A stretch of 16,689 nt of DNA from Phlegmacium glaucopus (lineage: Eukaryota > Basidiomycota > Agaricomycetes > Agaricales > Cortinariaceae), in contig MU130261.1 of assembly GCA_015039465.1 (NCBI GenBank), forward strand, positions 36,091 through 52,779, read 5' to 3'. The position numbers and the translations under genes are program-made. The first letter of the stretch is position 1. Each line of letters opens with the position of its first letter. Below the pieces are notes generated by a model. That model had not been told where the DNA came from. It saw only the letters and a program-made list of their open reading frames with translations, and searched no databases. Below are positions 8,426-16,689 of this stretch, piece after piece.

Positions 8426-8756
8426 TATGTCTTCCAGCAAAGAGTAGTGGTGACAATTTAGGAAGCTTGCTAAAATTTGATCTCTCTCATTGCTTTGAAA
8501 ACCGTTTAGTGTATCCTGGTTTTTGACACTGGATCACACTCTCATACAGGTACCTGAAAGGGAAAAATATATAATTCCTATTCAAGCAGATTAATTCAGA
8601 CACTATTTTACTACATATCCTCCATAAGCAACCATTATTAATAGACAATGTTGTATAAAACGAGCAATACAATGTTTTAAAAATATGCATGTGGACATGG
8701 GTGTGACACCCGCGTTACGCGTTGTCACACATCATACTGAGAAATTGGTCATCCCC
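8426..8756 (+). repeat. Outer right end of the transposon, second repeat copy
   Basis: This second copy of the repeat ends at the functional border. Inside it, a 30-base hairpin at 8701-8730 pairs GTGTGACA with TGTCACAC and CGCG with CGCG around the loop TTA. The terminal inverted repeat covers about 8733-8756. The hairpin is better preserved here than in the inner copy (8132-8158). Confidence 0.8.
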
Positions 8757-8765
8757 ATTACTAGT
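8757..8765. repeat. Right 9-bp target site duplication (ATTACTAGT)
   Basis: These nine bases are identical to 3532-3540 and directly abut the right terminus. The Helitron protein's stop codon at 8803 lies only 38 bases beyond, so the insertion sits in the Helitron's 3' untranslated tail. Confidence 0.9.
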
Positions 8766-8802
8766 GTCAAAAAATTATTATTTTTTCTGTATCTTATTCC
8801 TA

Positions 8803-9783
8803 CTATATAAAAGGTACTATAATTGCCTTGTATTTGTACATACGTGTTTTTAATTGATCTAAATTTTCTACATCCATTAGAGATTGTTCTCTTTGATAAT
8901 TTGAACAGGTTGTTTGTCCATCATGGTACCAAATAATAAAATTTTCATCAACAAGTTTTGTGGTAAAATGATTTCCATTAGTGTATATAATTCCTTTTAA
9001 TATATATAGTTTTGATGAATTTGAAACATTAAATATCAGATAATTATTGATATCAATCCAAGGAGCTAGAGCAAATATCAAAAGTGAAGGGGGTTTATTA
9101 ATTAATTGAGTATTATAGAGTGGAAATTCTTTTTTCTTGGATCTAAAACATTTTGGGCATTTTTTGTTAGTTTTTTGTTTTGTTTTGTTAATTTTAAAAT
9201 TCAAGTATTGTTGGATAGATGCTGTATGCTGTAATTTTTCATAGTCTGCAGAACACCAACCAACAGTGGTGTAATCTTGAAAATATGAATATTCTTTATT
9301 GATTGTCAAATTATGATTTTAAACATTGCCAATTATGCTGTTCCATATGATTTTTTCAAGGTAATTTCTCTGATTAATTCGTCTATATCAGTATAATTTT
9401 TGCCAAGTTGATATTGTAAAGGATAGGTATAGATTCAATATTATTCTTAATTTATCACAGGTTGTTTCAAATGTACATTGATTGGAAGTTAACAAAAGAA
9501 AATTTGAATGGAGCAGTTGTAGATATTGTGTTCCATTTTCAAAGTATGCTTTATGTTTCAACTGACCTTCATTCCATATATGGTGAAGCACTGTAAGCAA
9601 TGAATCATATGCACAACTATAGTCAAGGCTGTCCCAGGTAAGGCCTAATGGTGATTGAGTACATACATTGTTGGGAAGTAATGGAGATAATCTCATTTTT
9701 TTTGTTGATTTTTCTAAACTTATATCTATATCTAGTGCATGTGAAATTGGAAGTTTTTGATTTAATTTGTTATTTTTCTTGTT
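8803..9783 (-). pseudogene. C-terminal cysteine-protease-like (USP-type) domain of the Helitron protein
   Basis: Two main open pieces (9696-9388 and 9309-8803) form the end of the Helitron protein. The first has WDSLDYSCAYDSLLTVLHHIW, split here as WDSLDYSC then AYDSLLTVL; its Cys (codon 9613-9615) sits as in the Cys box of USP/papain-like proteases. The second has CPKC (residues 51-54), then GIIYTNGNHFTT (His114) and IWYHDG (Asp130), like a USP His box with its acidic partner. The open frame extends upstream of the first ATG to about 9790. A frameshift at the A5 run near 9400 and another near 9320 separate the pieces. Protease activity is inferred from motif order only; a structural capsid-like or inactive domain is possible. 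Confidence 0.6.
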
Positions 9784-9879
9784 AGATGCAGAATGAATAA
9801 GGTTTTTATAAAGATTGACATTCCATGTACCATCTTCTTCTGTTTTTTTTTATATAAAACTTTCACTTTCAGCCCATTT

Positions 9880-11620
9880 CAAACTATGGTGCAAATCATT
9901 AGTCTCCTTTTTATTTTACAATATTTATATATCATTGGGTTACATAATGGTCCCAAGTATGATTTATTTACATGGCCCTCATAAACTTTCATTGTGATAT
10001 CATTCAGAAGGTTTAATTCTCTGAATTCTTGACATAAATGTCCAGACAATCCTTGTGTAATTTTGGTGGAATTAAATCCCCCAATAATGAGAGTTCCTGC
10101 TGCACTTGAACTTCATGATAGACATGTATAGACTGATTGAAATTTTTTACAATGACTAAGATTAACAACATTATGGGTACAAGTTTTGCCTTGGGATGCA
10201 TAGTCTGTCATAGAAAAAGTTGGTAACTTGCTGTCTGAGTATATTTATTTCACAGTCATTGGGCAGACTGCATTTTATTGTTTTAGATGTCTTGGTCATT
10301 GGAATTACATTTTCAGGTAAATGTGGCAATTGTACCGGTTTTGGTGGATTTTTCAGTTCTAAATATAATGTTTCTAATCATTTTGTCCCTGTGGGCCTTG
10401 TATAGCATCCCATCCTACAACATAAGCTTCTTGACCTTTAGTAATGCAAAGTTCTGTTGCATCATTGTTTCTTATCATAATAGGCATACCTAAGCATAAT
10501 GATAGTTTACCTGGAAAATGTTCACTCGAATGTGGGGCTGGAAAGAGGCTTTTGAATGTTAGGGGGGATATTACCACATGTAGAAGTTTTTTTTGTTGGC
10601 TGTGTTCCTCTTTTTTTATGTCCTGTAGTAACATTTCCTAATTTGTCAATAGAATAAAAATGTGTTAAATCTTGTTTTGTATCTTTAGAAAATCGGACTG
10701 ACCCTAAGTCATTTATATGATCTTTTTGGGTATTTAATGATGTTATGACAGAAACATTTCTGAAGTTTGGATCTGTCAATTTATTTTTGTTTTCATTTTT
10801 ATTTACAACAAGAGTTTGTAAAAAAATTAGATCTTCATTTGTGCAGGCTGCATATCTCATATTGGTTAGGGCATTTCTGAAGTTTTGGTCATTTTTTGAT
10901 ATTTCTGTTTGTCTCATATTTTGAGTAAGAATGACAACAGTTGTTATTTGATGCCATAATATCTTGCCTATTGTTGATTCTTGACCTTTTTTAGACACAT
11001 AGCTTTTTTGGGTTTTTGAGAGAGTGTTACTATATAATGGTGAACCTGTTGTTGGTGGAAGTTGGGCGAAGTCACCTGCCAAAATTATATTTTTTCCTCC
11101 AAAAGGTTTATCATAATCATTTGTAACTTTGGAGAGTTGTGAACTTATTGTGTATAGCTCATGACAAGCAACCATAGATATTTCATCAATAAAAATGTAA
11201 TCAACTTCTTCTAGTTGTTCTTGTACTTCTTTGATAACAGTACTCTCATTTCTTAATATTTCATCCTCACCATTAGGATTAGATGATTGGATACCAAGTG
11301 CTGAATGATATGTTGAACCATTCAACAGAGCAGCTGCAGTTCCTGTAGGGGCTAAAACAATGAATCAATGATTCTTGTCTTTGATTAAACAAACATTGAT
11401 ATCAATGCTTTAATTACCTGAGTTTTGCCTGTTCCTCCCATACCTCCTAAATACATTTTAAGTTGTTGAGGATAGGTATCAGAAGCATGATTTGCTATGA
11501 TGTGAAATGCTCTTTTTTGTTCTTTATTCAGTGAGAATTTTTGAATGGTATTTAGGATAATTTCATTATCTTTGATATTTTGAGCTATGGAGAAGGTATT
11601 CTGCAGGTAATAACTTGACA
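9880..11620 (-). pseudogene. Helitron PIF1-type DNA helicase domain, frameshifted
   Basis: This is the superfamily 1B helicase that unwinds donor DNA during rolling-circle transposition. Upstream of any ATG, an open piece (about 11,620-11,386) carries FSLNKEQKRAFHIIANHA and Walker A GGMGGTGKTQ at 11,447-11,418. The main piece (11,325-10,522) has Walker B IFIDEIS (Asp47-Glu48), motif III AGDFAQLPP and motif IV LTQNMRQ. The piece 10,634-10,374 has PGKLSLCLGMPIMIRNNDATELCITKGQE. Further frames give TDYASQGKT and YTCLS near 10,200-10,115, then GHLCQEFRELNLLNDI near 10,040-10,000. Lesions include a frameshift near 11,390, TGA at 11,365 (before FIVLAPTG), frameshifts near 10,530, 10,380 and 10,212, and TGA at 10,113 in the YTCLSRS-type motif. 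It is non-functional as sequenced. Confidence 0.85.
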
Positions 11621-11805
11621 GCCAATGGTTCTAAATATATTTTTTTCAAAGTTTTCAGTGTAGATATAGTTGATGTGTAGTTAATTTTTTTCACAGTGGA
11701 TAAATTTTCTCAATATTGTTTTACAATACTTTTCCACTTAGCTCCAGTTTTGTGGACAGCTGGATGAAATTTGCAAACATTTTGTTGTGATTTTGTATCT
11801 CCTGT

Positions 11806-12506
11806 TTAATCCAGCCAGCCAGCTTGGTTCATCATCATTTCCATCTCAATCATTTGTTGGGTTTTTTTAATGGTAATGGGACCTAAAATATTTTGATCAC
11901 CATAATCTTCTTCAAAATTGGAATTTATTCCAAAATTGTCATTATAGTTTGCAATTGTGGATGATGTTTTTTCTCCACCCTCTATATTTGATTGTTTTTT
12001 TAGTATTGCATGATAGTCATCTCTTTCATCTAGACACTCATAACATAAATTAAAGTTGTTCATAATTTTTTTATTTCAATATTAAATTCATATAATGCAA
12101 ATGCTTCAGTCCAAGTTTGATTTATATTTTTTAGATCTTGACTACTCCTCCATGGCTTGAAAAGAGTTAACATTGTTGAACAATAATATTGTAAGTCTCC
12201 TTTATCACATCGAGGTAGTGAACCACCAATAAAATTCAAGATATATGTGTTTGATCATGAAGGAATACATTTTACTTTATGAGTATTTCTCTGAGTGTGA
12301 CCTGGTAAAAATTGTAGGTATGTTGGGTCTTTAGTTTTCTGTTTAGCATTTACTTTTACTGATAATTTTGTCCAATCATACAATGATAACTTTTTATAAG
12401 CTTCAGGGCGGTATTTATAATCATCTATCTTGGATGAAACTATATAATCTTTGCCATTTTGTGATATTAGCAATTTCTCATCATTTGGATCATCATCAAT
12501 ATGCAT
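11806..12506 (-). pseudogene. Helitron linker between Rep and helicase
   Basis: Two open pieces in one long stretch, 12,506-12,255 and 12,063-11,806, are joined by an ATG-less frame with FIGGSLPRCDKGD and YYCSTMLTLFKPWRS, then NFNLCYECLDERDDYHA. These phrases are typical of the linker in fungal Helitron transposases. A TGA at 12,255-12,257 interrupts IPS-SNTYILNF. The piece ends at a stop near 11,808. The remaining 11,620-11,800 carries shifted fragments, including VKQY-stop-EN with TGA at 11,710-11,712. Confidence 0.7.
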
Positions 12507-14069
12507 AATATTTTCATCATCATCATCATCATTGGAGTTTTATATTCACCTGTATATTTGATTTCTTCATTTGAATCATGTTGTTGAATGTGTATATTTT
12601 CATCACTATATTTTTCACCACCTCCAATAAACGACTTTGGATGATCAATATCCATTTCATTATCATTGGTAGGAAACATACAAATATTATCTTTAGATGC
12701 ATCTATGGTATTTGTATTTTTTGCATGTTCATCAATATCCATCTTTTCCTCACTGTGTGATAATGGTTTAATTTTATCTTGAAACAAATTATCTATATTT
12801 TCTTCAACAACAATTGATGTATTGTTATTGGAATCAGAGTTTCTAATATGATGAACAAATGACTTCCACCAAAATGGAATGAATTTATGTGAGGTATAAT
12901 GATCAGGGTTTTGTAAAAGGTACATAGCTGCCATAGGACTTCCAATTTCCATTTTTGTTGATAAAGCATTGACAATCTTCAAAAATATTTTGCGTGCATC
13001 ATCTGTTTGTGAAGGATCATCATGTTCTAATTTTGAATTTTTATCTAACATATTATAAGCTGTTGAGAAGATTTGATGTGTTTTTAGAACAGGTTTACTG
13101 ATATAATCAGTAACATATGAAATAACAGCTTTAATTGATGTCCCAGAAAGCATACTTGTAACATCTGTATTACATCGACAAAGATAAGTTATACAAGGTG
13201 ATATTGTATTTAGCATACTCTCTGTTTTTTTTTATATTAATATAACCATCCTCAGCATTCACTGTTGTTTCAGGTACAATAAATCGTGGGAAACGTGCTT
13301 TACAAACACCATCTTTGTTCATACATCCCTTTGGTTCTAAGGGGGATTTATTTATATCATTAGAGTTACATTTGTGTACATTTGACCTTAATAAGATGTC
13401 ATCGATTGTTTCTTCAAATTTTACCCACCAATTTCTTAATGGTTGGCATCCAACACAATTTGTGTGTTCCTTTGAATTACAAGGATCAGGGGGTTCTTCA
13501 GGCATAGTTTGTGTTGGATCTTGATATTGTGTTTGTGCCGATTGATTGTATTCTTCTTGGACAAGAGGTTGAATTCCTGTAAAATCACTTATAATATTTG
13601 TGGGTATTTTGGATTTTACATATTCCATTGATCCTGTTAAAAATTCACCTTTTTGACAACCTTCAAGGTATTGTATTAGACTTTTTTGGAACTCATTGTC
13701 TTTTTCCATGAGTTTGTCTCGAATTTCTTGTGGTGAAAGAGCATTTTCAATCCATAACACTGTGTGTAAATGTAGTGTTAATTGTCCTTGCTGTTCCACC
13801 GTCCCATAATACCCAGCTGTATTACCATATAGTCCTGAATGATCAGTTCCAATTCCAAGGACATGCTTGATGAACATGCGGATCATTAGATCAAAAAATC
13901 GTGCTGCAGCTACAGGATTTTGTGCTACAAGTTGATTTCGTTCATTTGCTGTTCTTAAATCAGGTTTAAATTCAATGTCTTTATCTGCATAGTATAAAGA
14001 TATCAGGTGTCGATTGTCAGCAGGTGATAATGTTATAAACCATGAGGGTGCACCCAGTTGTGATATCAT
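12467..14069 (-). pseudogene. Helitron Rep domain (HUH, two-tyrosine nuclease), frameshifted
   Basis: This is the endonuclease/ligase that nicks and rejoins DNA in rolling-circle transposition. Piece one (14,069-13,170) begins inside the domain with MISQLGAPSWFITLSPAD, followed by NPVAAARFFDLMIR, AGYYGTVEQQG and the metal-binding HUH motif LTLHLHTVLW (His100, His102), then Cys/His-rich segments including CKARFPRF. Piece two (13,216-12,467) carries YLCRCNTDVTSML and the catalytic pair in SYVTDYISK (Tyr codons 13,115-13,117 and 13,103-13,105). A frameshift at the T9 run 13,225-13,233 separates them. A second one at the (ATC)n run near 12,517-12,540 separates the linker. All catalytic residues expected of Rep are still visible, but not in one frame. 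Confidence 0.85.
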
Positions 14070-14790
14070 GGACCATATTTCATTTCACAATATTTTTTAT
14101 ATGTTATTGAACCTTTTACAAATCCCCCTACATGATCCAAGTCCTTCAAAAGATCAAAACAAGCCTTTTCTTCAGTAGATTTAGGATCAAAAGCTTGTCA
14201 CTGATGTTCTTTAATATGTCAATATTTAGAGATTTCAAGCATTTAGATATTTCAGGCCATTTTGTCTTTTAGCTAAAAGGAAACTACCTGTGACACCTGC
14301 TTTTAGCTGTTCATGATTAAATGCAATCATTGGAAAATAAAGTCAGTTTGAAAGTGTTTATCATGATACATAAGAAGATTGAGTTTATGAGTGGTCTCTG
14401 ATATCATGCCAAAGTGACACTTTTGACCAATTCCTCCATAACCATATGGGAATAGCCAGGGAAACATTTGTGGATATGCCTGTGGATTACCATACACTGA
14501 TTGGGGTTTGGAATCATGATTTCCTCACAAAGCACATTGCTGACTCTCTCAGCCACAGTTATTCCAATGACGCAGTTCATTCCTTCCATCCTAGTCACAC
14601 CTCCGGTGGCATTGGTAGTTCCACTGATTCTTAGTGTCCAGTCACGTTGATATGTTTGCAGTGAGTTGTTAGTAAAATGGTGTAAAACACCATAACATCA
14701 ACAAAAACACTACTAAGGTGTTGCTCGGGTCTCCTAGAAAGTATGACCATTCCCTTATTTAATTCCATACACACATGTATGGTTTGTTTT
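14070..14790 (-). pseudogene. N-terminal part of the Helitron Rep protein, heavily broken
   Basis: No single frame is open, but consecutive frames give family-like text: SVYGNPQAYPQMFPWLFPYGYGG (near 14,505-14,430, read as SVYGNPQAYPQM then FPWLFPYGYGG), HKLNLLMYHDKHFQTD, FPMIAFNHEQLKAG and FLLAKRQNGLK, then LKDLDHVGGFVKG split over frames near 14,140-14,110. Further upstream, HFTNNSLQTYQRDWTLRISG (14,677-14,619) and MELNKGMVILSRRPEQHL (about 14,774-14,721) look coding but are less certain. At least four frame changes are needed. The usual longer N-terminal region of such proteins is not visible. Confidence 0.5.
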
Positions 14791-15543
14791 ACTTTATAGT
14801 TGTAATAAAATTTGTTCTAATTTTCGAAGACCAACTTCGACCCAATTTGACAACCAATGTCAATAATCAAGCTATTTGGTAACCAATACCAATTTGACAA
14901 CCAATGTCATAAACAATATATTTGACTGGGATGCTAGCACTTCCCAACTCTAGTTCACACAATGTAAAACTGAGAAGGTAGCTGGGTGCAATCCGATAAT
15001 TTATTTACAAGTTGTTGTACTCTACTTATACAAAATTTGGGTTTGCTGTGACCCGTTATTGGTCTCTCCGCAACCCATTATTGTTCTTATTGTTATTCCG
15101 GCTAATTATTTGTAACCGTTCCGCAAATATCCCTTTTGGGTTTGCATCCAGTAGCCCAGCTCTCTTTATTTACTTGTGTATTCTTTTTGTAACACTTGTG
15201 ACTTTTGTAACTCTTGTGACTATACTTTGGCTAAAGTACAAGTCTTTGTCTTCCACCTCTAGACATAGGGTTTTAATGCATAGATAATTTCCCCACTGTA
15301 TTGTAGACTTAATAATTATATAAATTGCAATATATTCCCTTATGGCTTGCATGGTATTTATGGTTTTAGCCAGGAACTTCTGAGTATTGGACAGTATGAT
15401 AAATAGATGTATCCCCATCATAAATATCTCCAGCCCTATGTTATGAATTATTTCATTGCAAAATATATTTTAATCAACTGGTATAGTCAATACCAATGAT
15501 TCTTTACTGTATCAGCTTGCATCTTTGTTTAGTTTATAATTAA
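14791..15543. other. AT-rich stretch with no gene; short repeats
   Basis: Nothing in this stretch reads as a known protein. A hydrophobic 91-codon plus-strand frame (15,012-15,287) lacks family features. An exact 20-bp direct repeat CAATTTGACAACCAATGTCA lies at 14,843-14,862 and 14,890-14,909. An imperfect tandem of TTGTAAC-CTTGTGACT lies at about 15,187-15,222. Just before the stretch, ATGGTGT-AAA-ACACCAT (14,677-14,693) forms a hairpin. The unknown Helitron 5' end should lie in or beyond this region. Confidence 0.5.
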
Positions 15544-16623
15544 TTAATTAGGGAATTTCTGGAAAAATGTGCATATCCGTGCCTATACACATTCACACCA
15601 TATCAATGTTTCTCTGCACCCATCCTTGACACCTCTTCATCAACCAGGACCCCTCAAAGGTATCAGCCTGACCTCACTCCTTCGTCGTCTGAGCTCCGCC
15701 CTCACTGTTCAGCTTGCGATCGGCTCAGGCTCTGGGTACCCACCTTCTCAAGGTCTGGTCGTCGACCAGGTGATGCGTGCTTGGAGATAACCGATGCCGA
15801 CCTGGATCGTGTCATAACCGTCATTAATACTTCATGGCAGCCCACCACACGAGAGACATATGGTACTGGTCTCCTCATATTCCATGTCTTTTGTGATCAG
15901 AGAGGTGTTCCTGAATTGCTTCATTGTCCTGCCGATTCCTTGCTGATGCTCACTTTCATTTCCAGTTGTGCCGGTTCTTACTCCGGCAAGACCCTCGCAA
16001 ACTACTTCTACACTATTCACACCTGGCATACCCTTCATGGTGCCCCCTGGTCAATGAATTCAGCCAAAATGAAAGCTGCCTTAGACGGAGCCACTATTTT
16101 AGCTCCTCCTGCATCAAAGAGGCCAAAATGGCTTCCTCTTGTACTTTCAGTCATCATTGTGATAGCAGGAAAACTCAACCACTCAAAGCCATTAGATGCA
16201 GCCGTCTATGCATGCCTTACCACCATGTTTTATTTGGCCGCTCAACTTGGTGAGTTGACTGTCACTTCCCTCAAAGCCTTTGACCTGGCCCTCCATGTTA
16301 AAGTCTCTGATGTTTGTCATGACAAAGATCGTCATGGGTTCCAAGTGACGGTCTTCCACCTGCCTCGGACAAAAACCACACCTACAGGTGAAGACGTGTA
16401 TTGGGCCGCTCAAGAAGGTCCCTCAGACCCTCATGCAGCTCTCGTCAATCACTACAGTGTCAACAGCCCCCCACTAGGCAGTCCGCTTTTTGCTTGGAGG
16501 CACCCTCAGGGCATCCAGCCGCTGACTCAAGGCGAGTTTCTCAAGTTAATCAATGCAGCTGCTGCTAGGCTTGGAATCCCTTCCTTAAAAGGACATGGAA
16601 TCCGTATTCATCAGGAAAAATGA
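15544..16623 (+). pseudogene. Tyrosine recombinase of a basidiomycete mobile element, truncated
   Basis: Tyrosine recombinases cut and rejoin DNA through a tyrosine. The frame is open from 15,544 with no in-frame ATG. Protein-like sequence (LRPHCSACDRLRLW) is clear from about 15,660, so the start is probably an upstream exon or is lost. Numbering from the TTG codon at 15,781: SAM-like N-terminal domain with TTRETYGTGLLIFHVFCD (22-39), catalytic core with LAAQLGEL (152-159), HLPRTKT (193-199, candidate catalytic Lys198) and KGHGIRI with His272 and Arg275. The first catalytic Arg, expected at position 155 (RLGE type), is Gln (CAA, 16,243-16,245). Similarity stops after Ile276; HQEK and a stop follow, so the C-terminal tyrosine is absent. 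It is richer in GC than its neighbours. Crypton or DIRS-like origin cannot be decided. Confidence 0.7.
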
Positions 16624-16689
16624 TTTTGGCCCTAGGTAGCCTTGGGTAATTTGTTAGTATCACATCACTACTCAGGACATCCCAGGACA
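16609..16689. other. Unrelated sequence abutting the truncated recombinase
   Basis: At about 16,608 the coding similarity ends abruptly and CATCAGGAAAAATG begins. The remaining 80 bases to the window edge show no recognisable feature. This could be the edge of another insertion or of a deletion. Confidence 0.4.

Larger units (their letters stand above)
3541..8756 (-). mobile_element. 5,216-bp TIR transposon with 9-bp target duplication
   Basis: The element begins GGGGATGAACAAT at 3541 and ends, read inward on the other strand, GGGGATGACCAAT at 8756. The imperfect inverted repeat can be followed for roughly 23 bases. Exact ATTACTAGT copies flank it. It holds one minus-strand gene, a DDE-transposase-like protein with four stops, about 220 bp from the left end. 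A 2-kb non-coding right arm contains a foldback, 165-bp tandem repeats and a duplicated copy of the right end. The 9-bp duplication is typical of Mutator-like elements, but the protein does not read like a standard Mutator transposase, so the superfamily is left open. Confidence 0.85.
3178..14790 (-). mobile_element. Decayed autonomous Helitron, interrupted by a nested transposon
   Basis: The minus strand carries, in transcription order, remnants of a Rep/helicase rolling-circle transposase: Rep N-terminal part (about 14.6-14.07 kb), HUH and two-tyrosine Rep domain (14.07-12.47 kb), linker (12.5-11.8 kb), PIF1-type helicase (11.62-about 9.9 kb) and a C-terminal cysteine-protease-like domain (9.79-8.80 kb). 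The reading frame is broken many times, so the copy cannot move by itself. The proposed 3' end is CTAG at 3178-3181, placed after removing the nested element 3541-8756. The 5' end (TC dinucleotide) was not found; 14,790 marks only where coding-like sequence fades. The N-terminal part of the protein is poorly preserved or missing. Confidence 0.75.

Noticed and set aside
8700..8760. Helitron 3' hairpin at 8701-8730
   Set aside because: No CTRR follows within a short distance on the minus strand, and the hairpin belongs to the TIR element bounded by ATTACTAGT.
11352..11417. Possible GT-AG intron right after the helicase Walker A motif
   Set aside because: The sequence inside still reads as family text on both sides (VIKALI in one frame, FIVLAPTG in another), so a frameshift plus a TGA explains it better than an intron.
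15012..15287. Hydrophobic 91-codon plus-strand open frame
   Set aside because: AT-rich and low-complexity (FVTLVTFVTLVT comes from a small tandem repeat); no family resemblance or start context.

Overview
The window looks like repeat-rich nuclear DNA of a basidiomycete fungus, most likely a mushroom-forming agaricomycete. No sequence search was run. The evidence is a Rep/PIF1 Helitron whose wording (GAPSWFITLSPAD, YYGTVEQQG, NNDATELCITKGQE) I associate with agaricomycete Helitrons, a coiled-coil DDE-transposase-like protein of a type repeated in mushroom genomes, and a tyrosine recombinase of a basidiomycete mobile-element type. Splice-like sites, AT-rich spacers and the lack of bacterial operons fit a eukaryote. 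I see no convincing intact host gene, tRNA, rRNA or CRISPR array.

Layout. 1-1600: no recognisable gene, only short open stretches and a diverged direct repeat. 1600-1890: dense palindromic minisatellite built on GACCTGAG/CTCAGGTC. 1980-2160: perfect hairpins. 2210-2320: GTT/GTC microsatellite. 2445-2535: evenly spaced GTGGGT boxes ending at a TATA box, followed by a CT-rich leader-like tract and one possible small exon near 3042. 3178 to about 14,790: a decayed Helitron on the minus strand. 3541-8756: a 5,216-bp terminal-inverted-repeat transposon inserted in the Helitron's 3' tail and flanked by an exact 9-bp target duplication (ATTACTAGT). 14,790-15,540: AT-rich DNA without a gene. About 15,544-16,623: plus-strand tyrosine recombinase, cut off before its catalytic tyrosine.

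How the parts relate. The Helitron encoded one long protein: HUH/Y2 Rep nuclease, then PIF1-type helicase, then a C-terminal domain that reads as a papain/USP-like cysteine protease (Cys box, CxxC, His box, Asp). It now carries several frameshifts, mostly at homopolymers, and TGA stops where Arg is plausible. The inserted element is younger: its transposase-like frame runs 1,000 codons with no frameshift, broken only by four in-frame stops, and its insertion duplication is still exact. Removing it in thought places the Helitron stop codon about 390 bp from a plausible Helitron 3' end (hairpin followed by CTAG|T) at 3178.

The strongest candidate for something undescribed is the nested 5.2-kb element. 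It combines a GGGGATGA terminus, a 9-bp duplication, a duplicated right end with a large hairpin, and a coiled-coil DDE-like protein with a C-x2-H signature that I cannot assign to a named superfamily with confidence.
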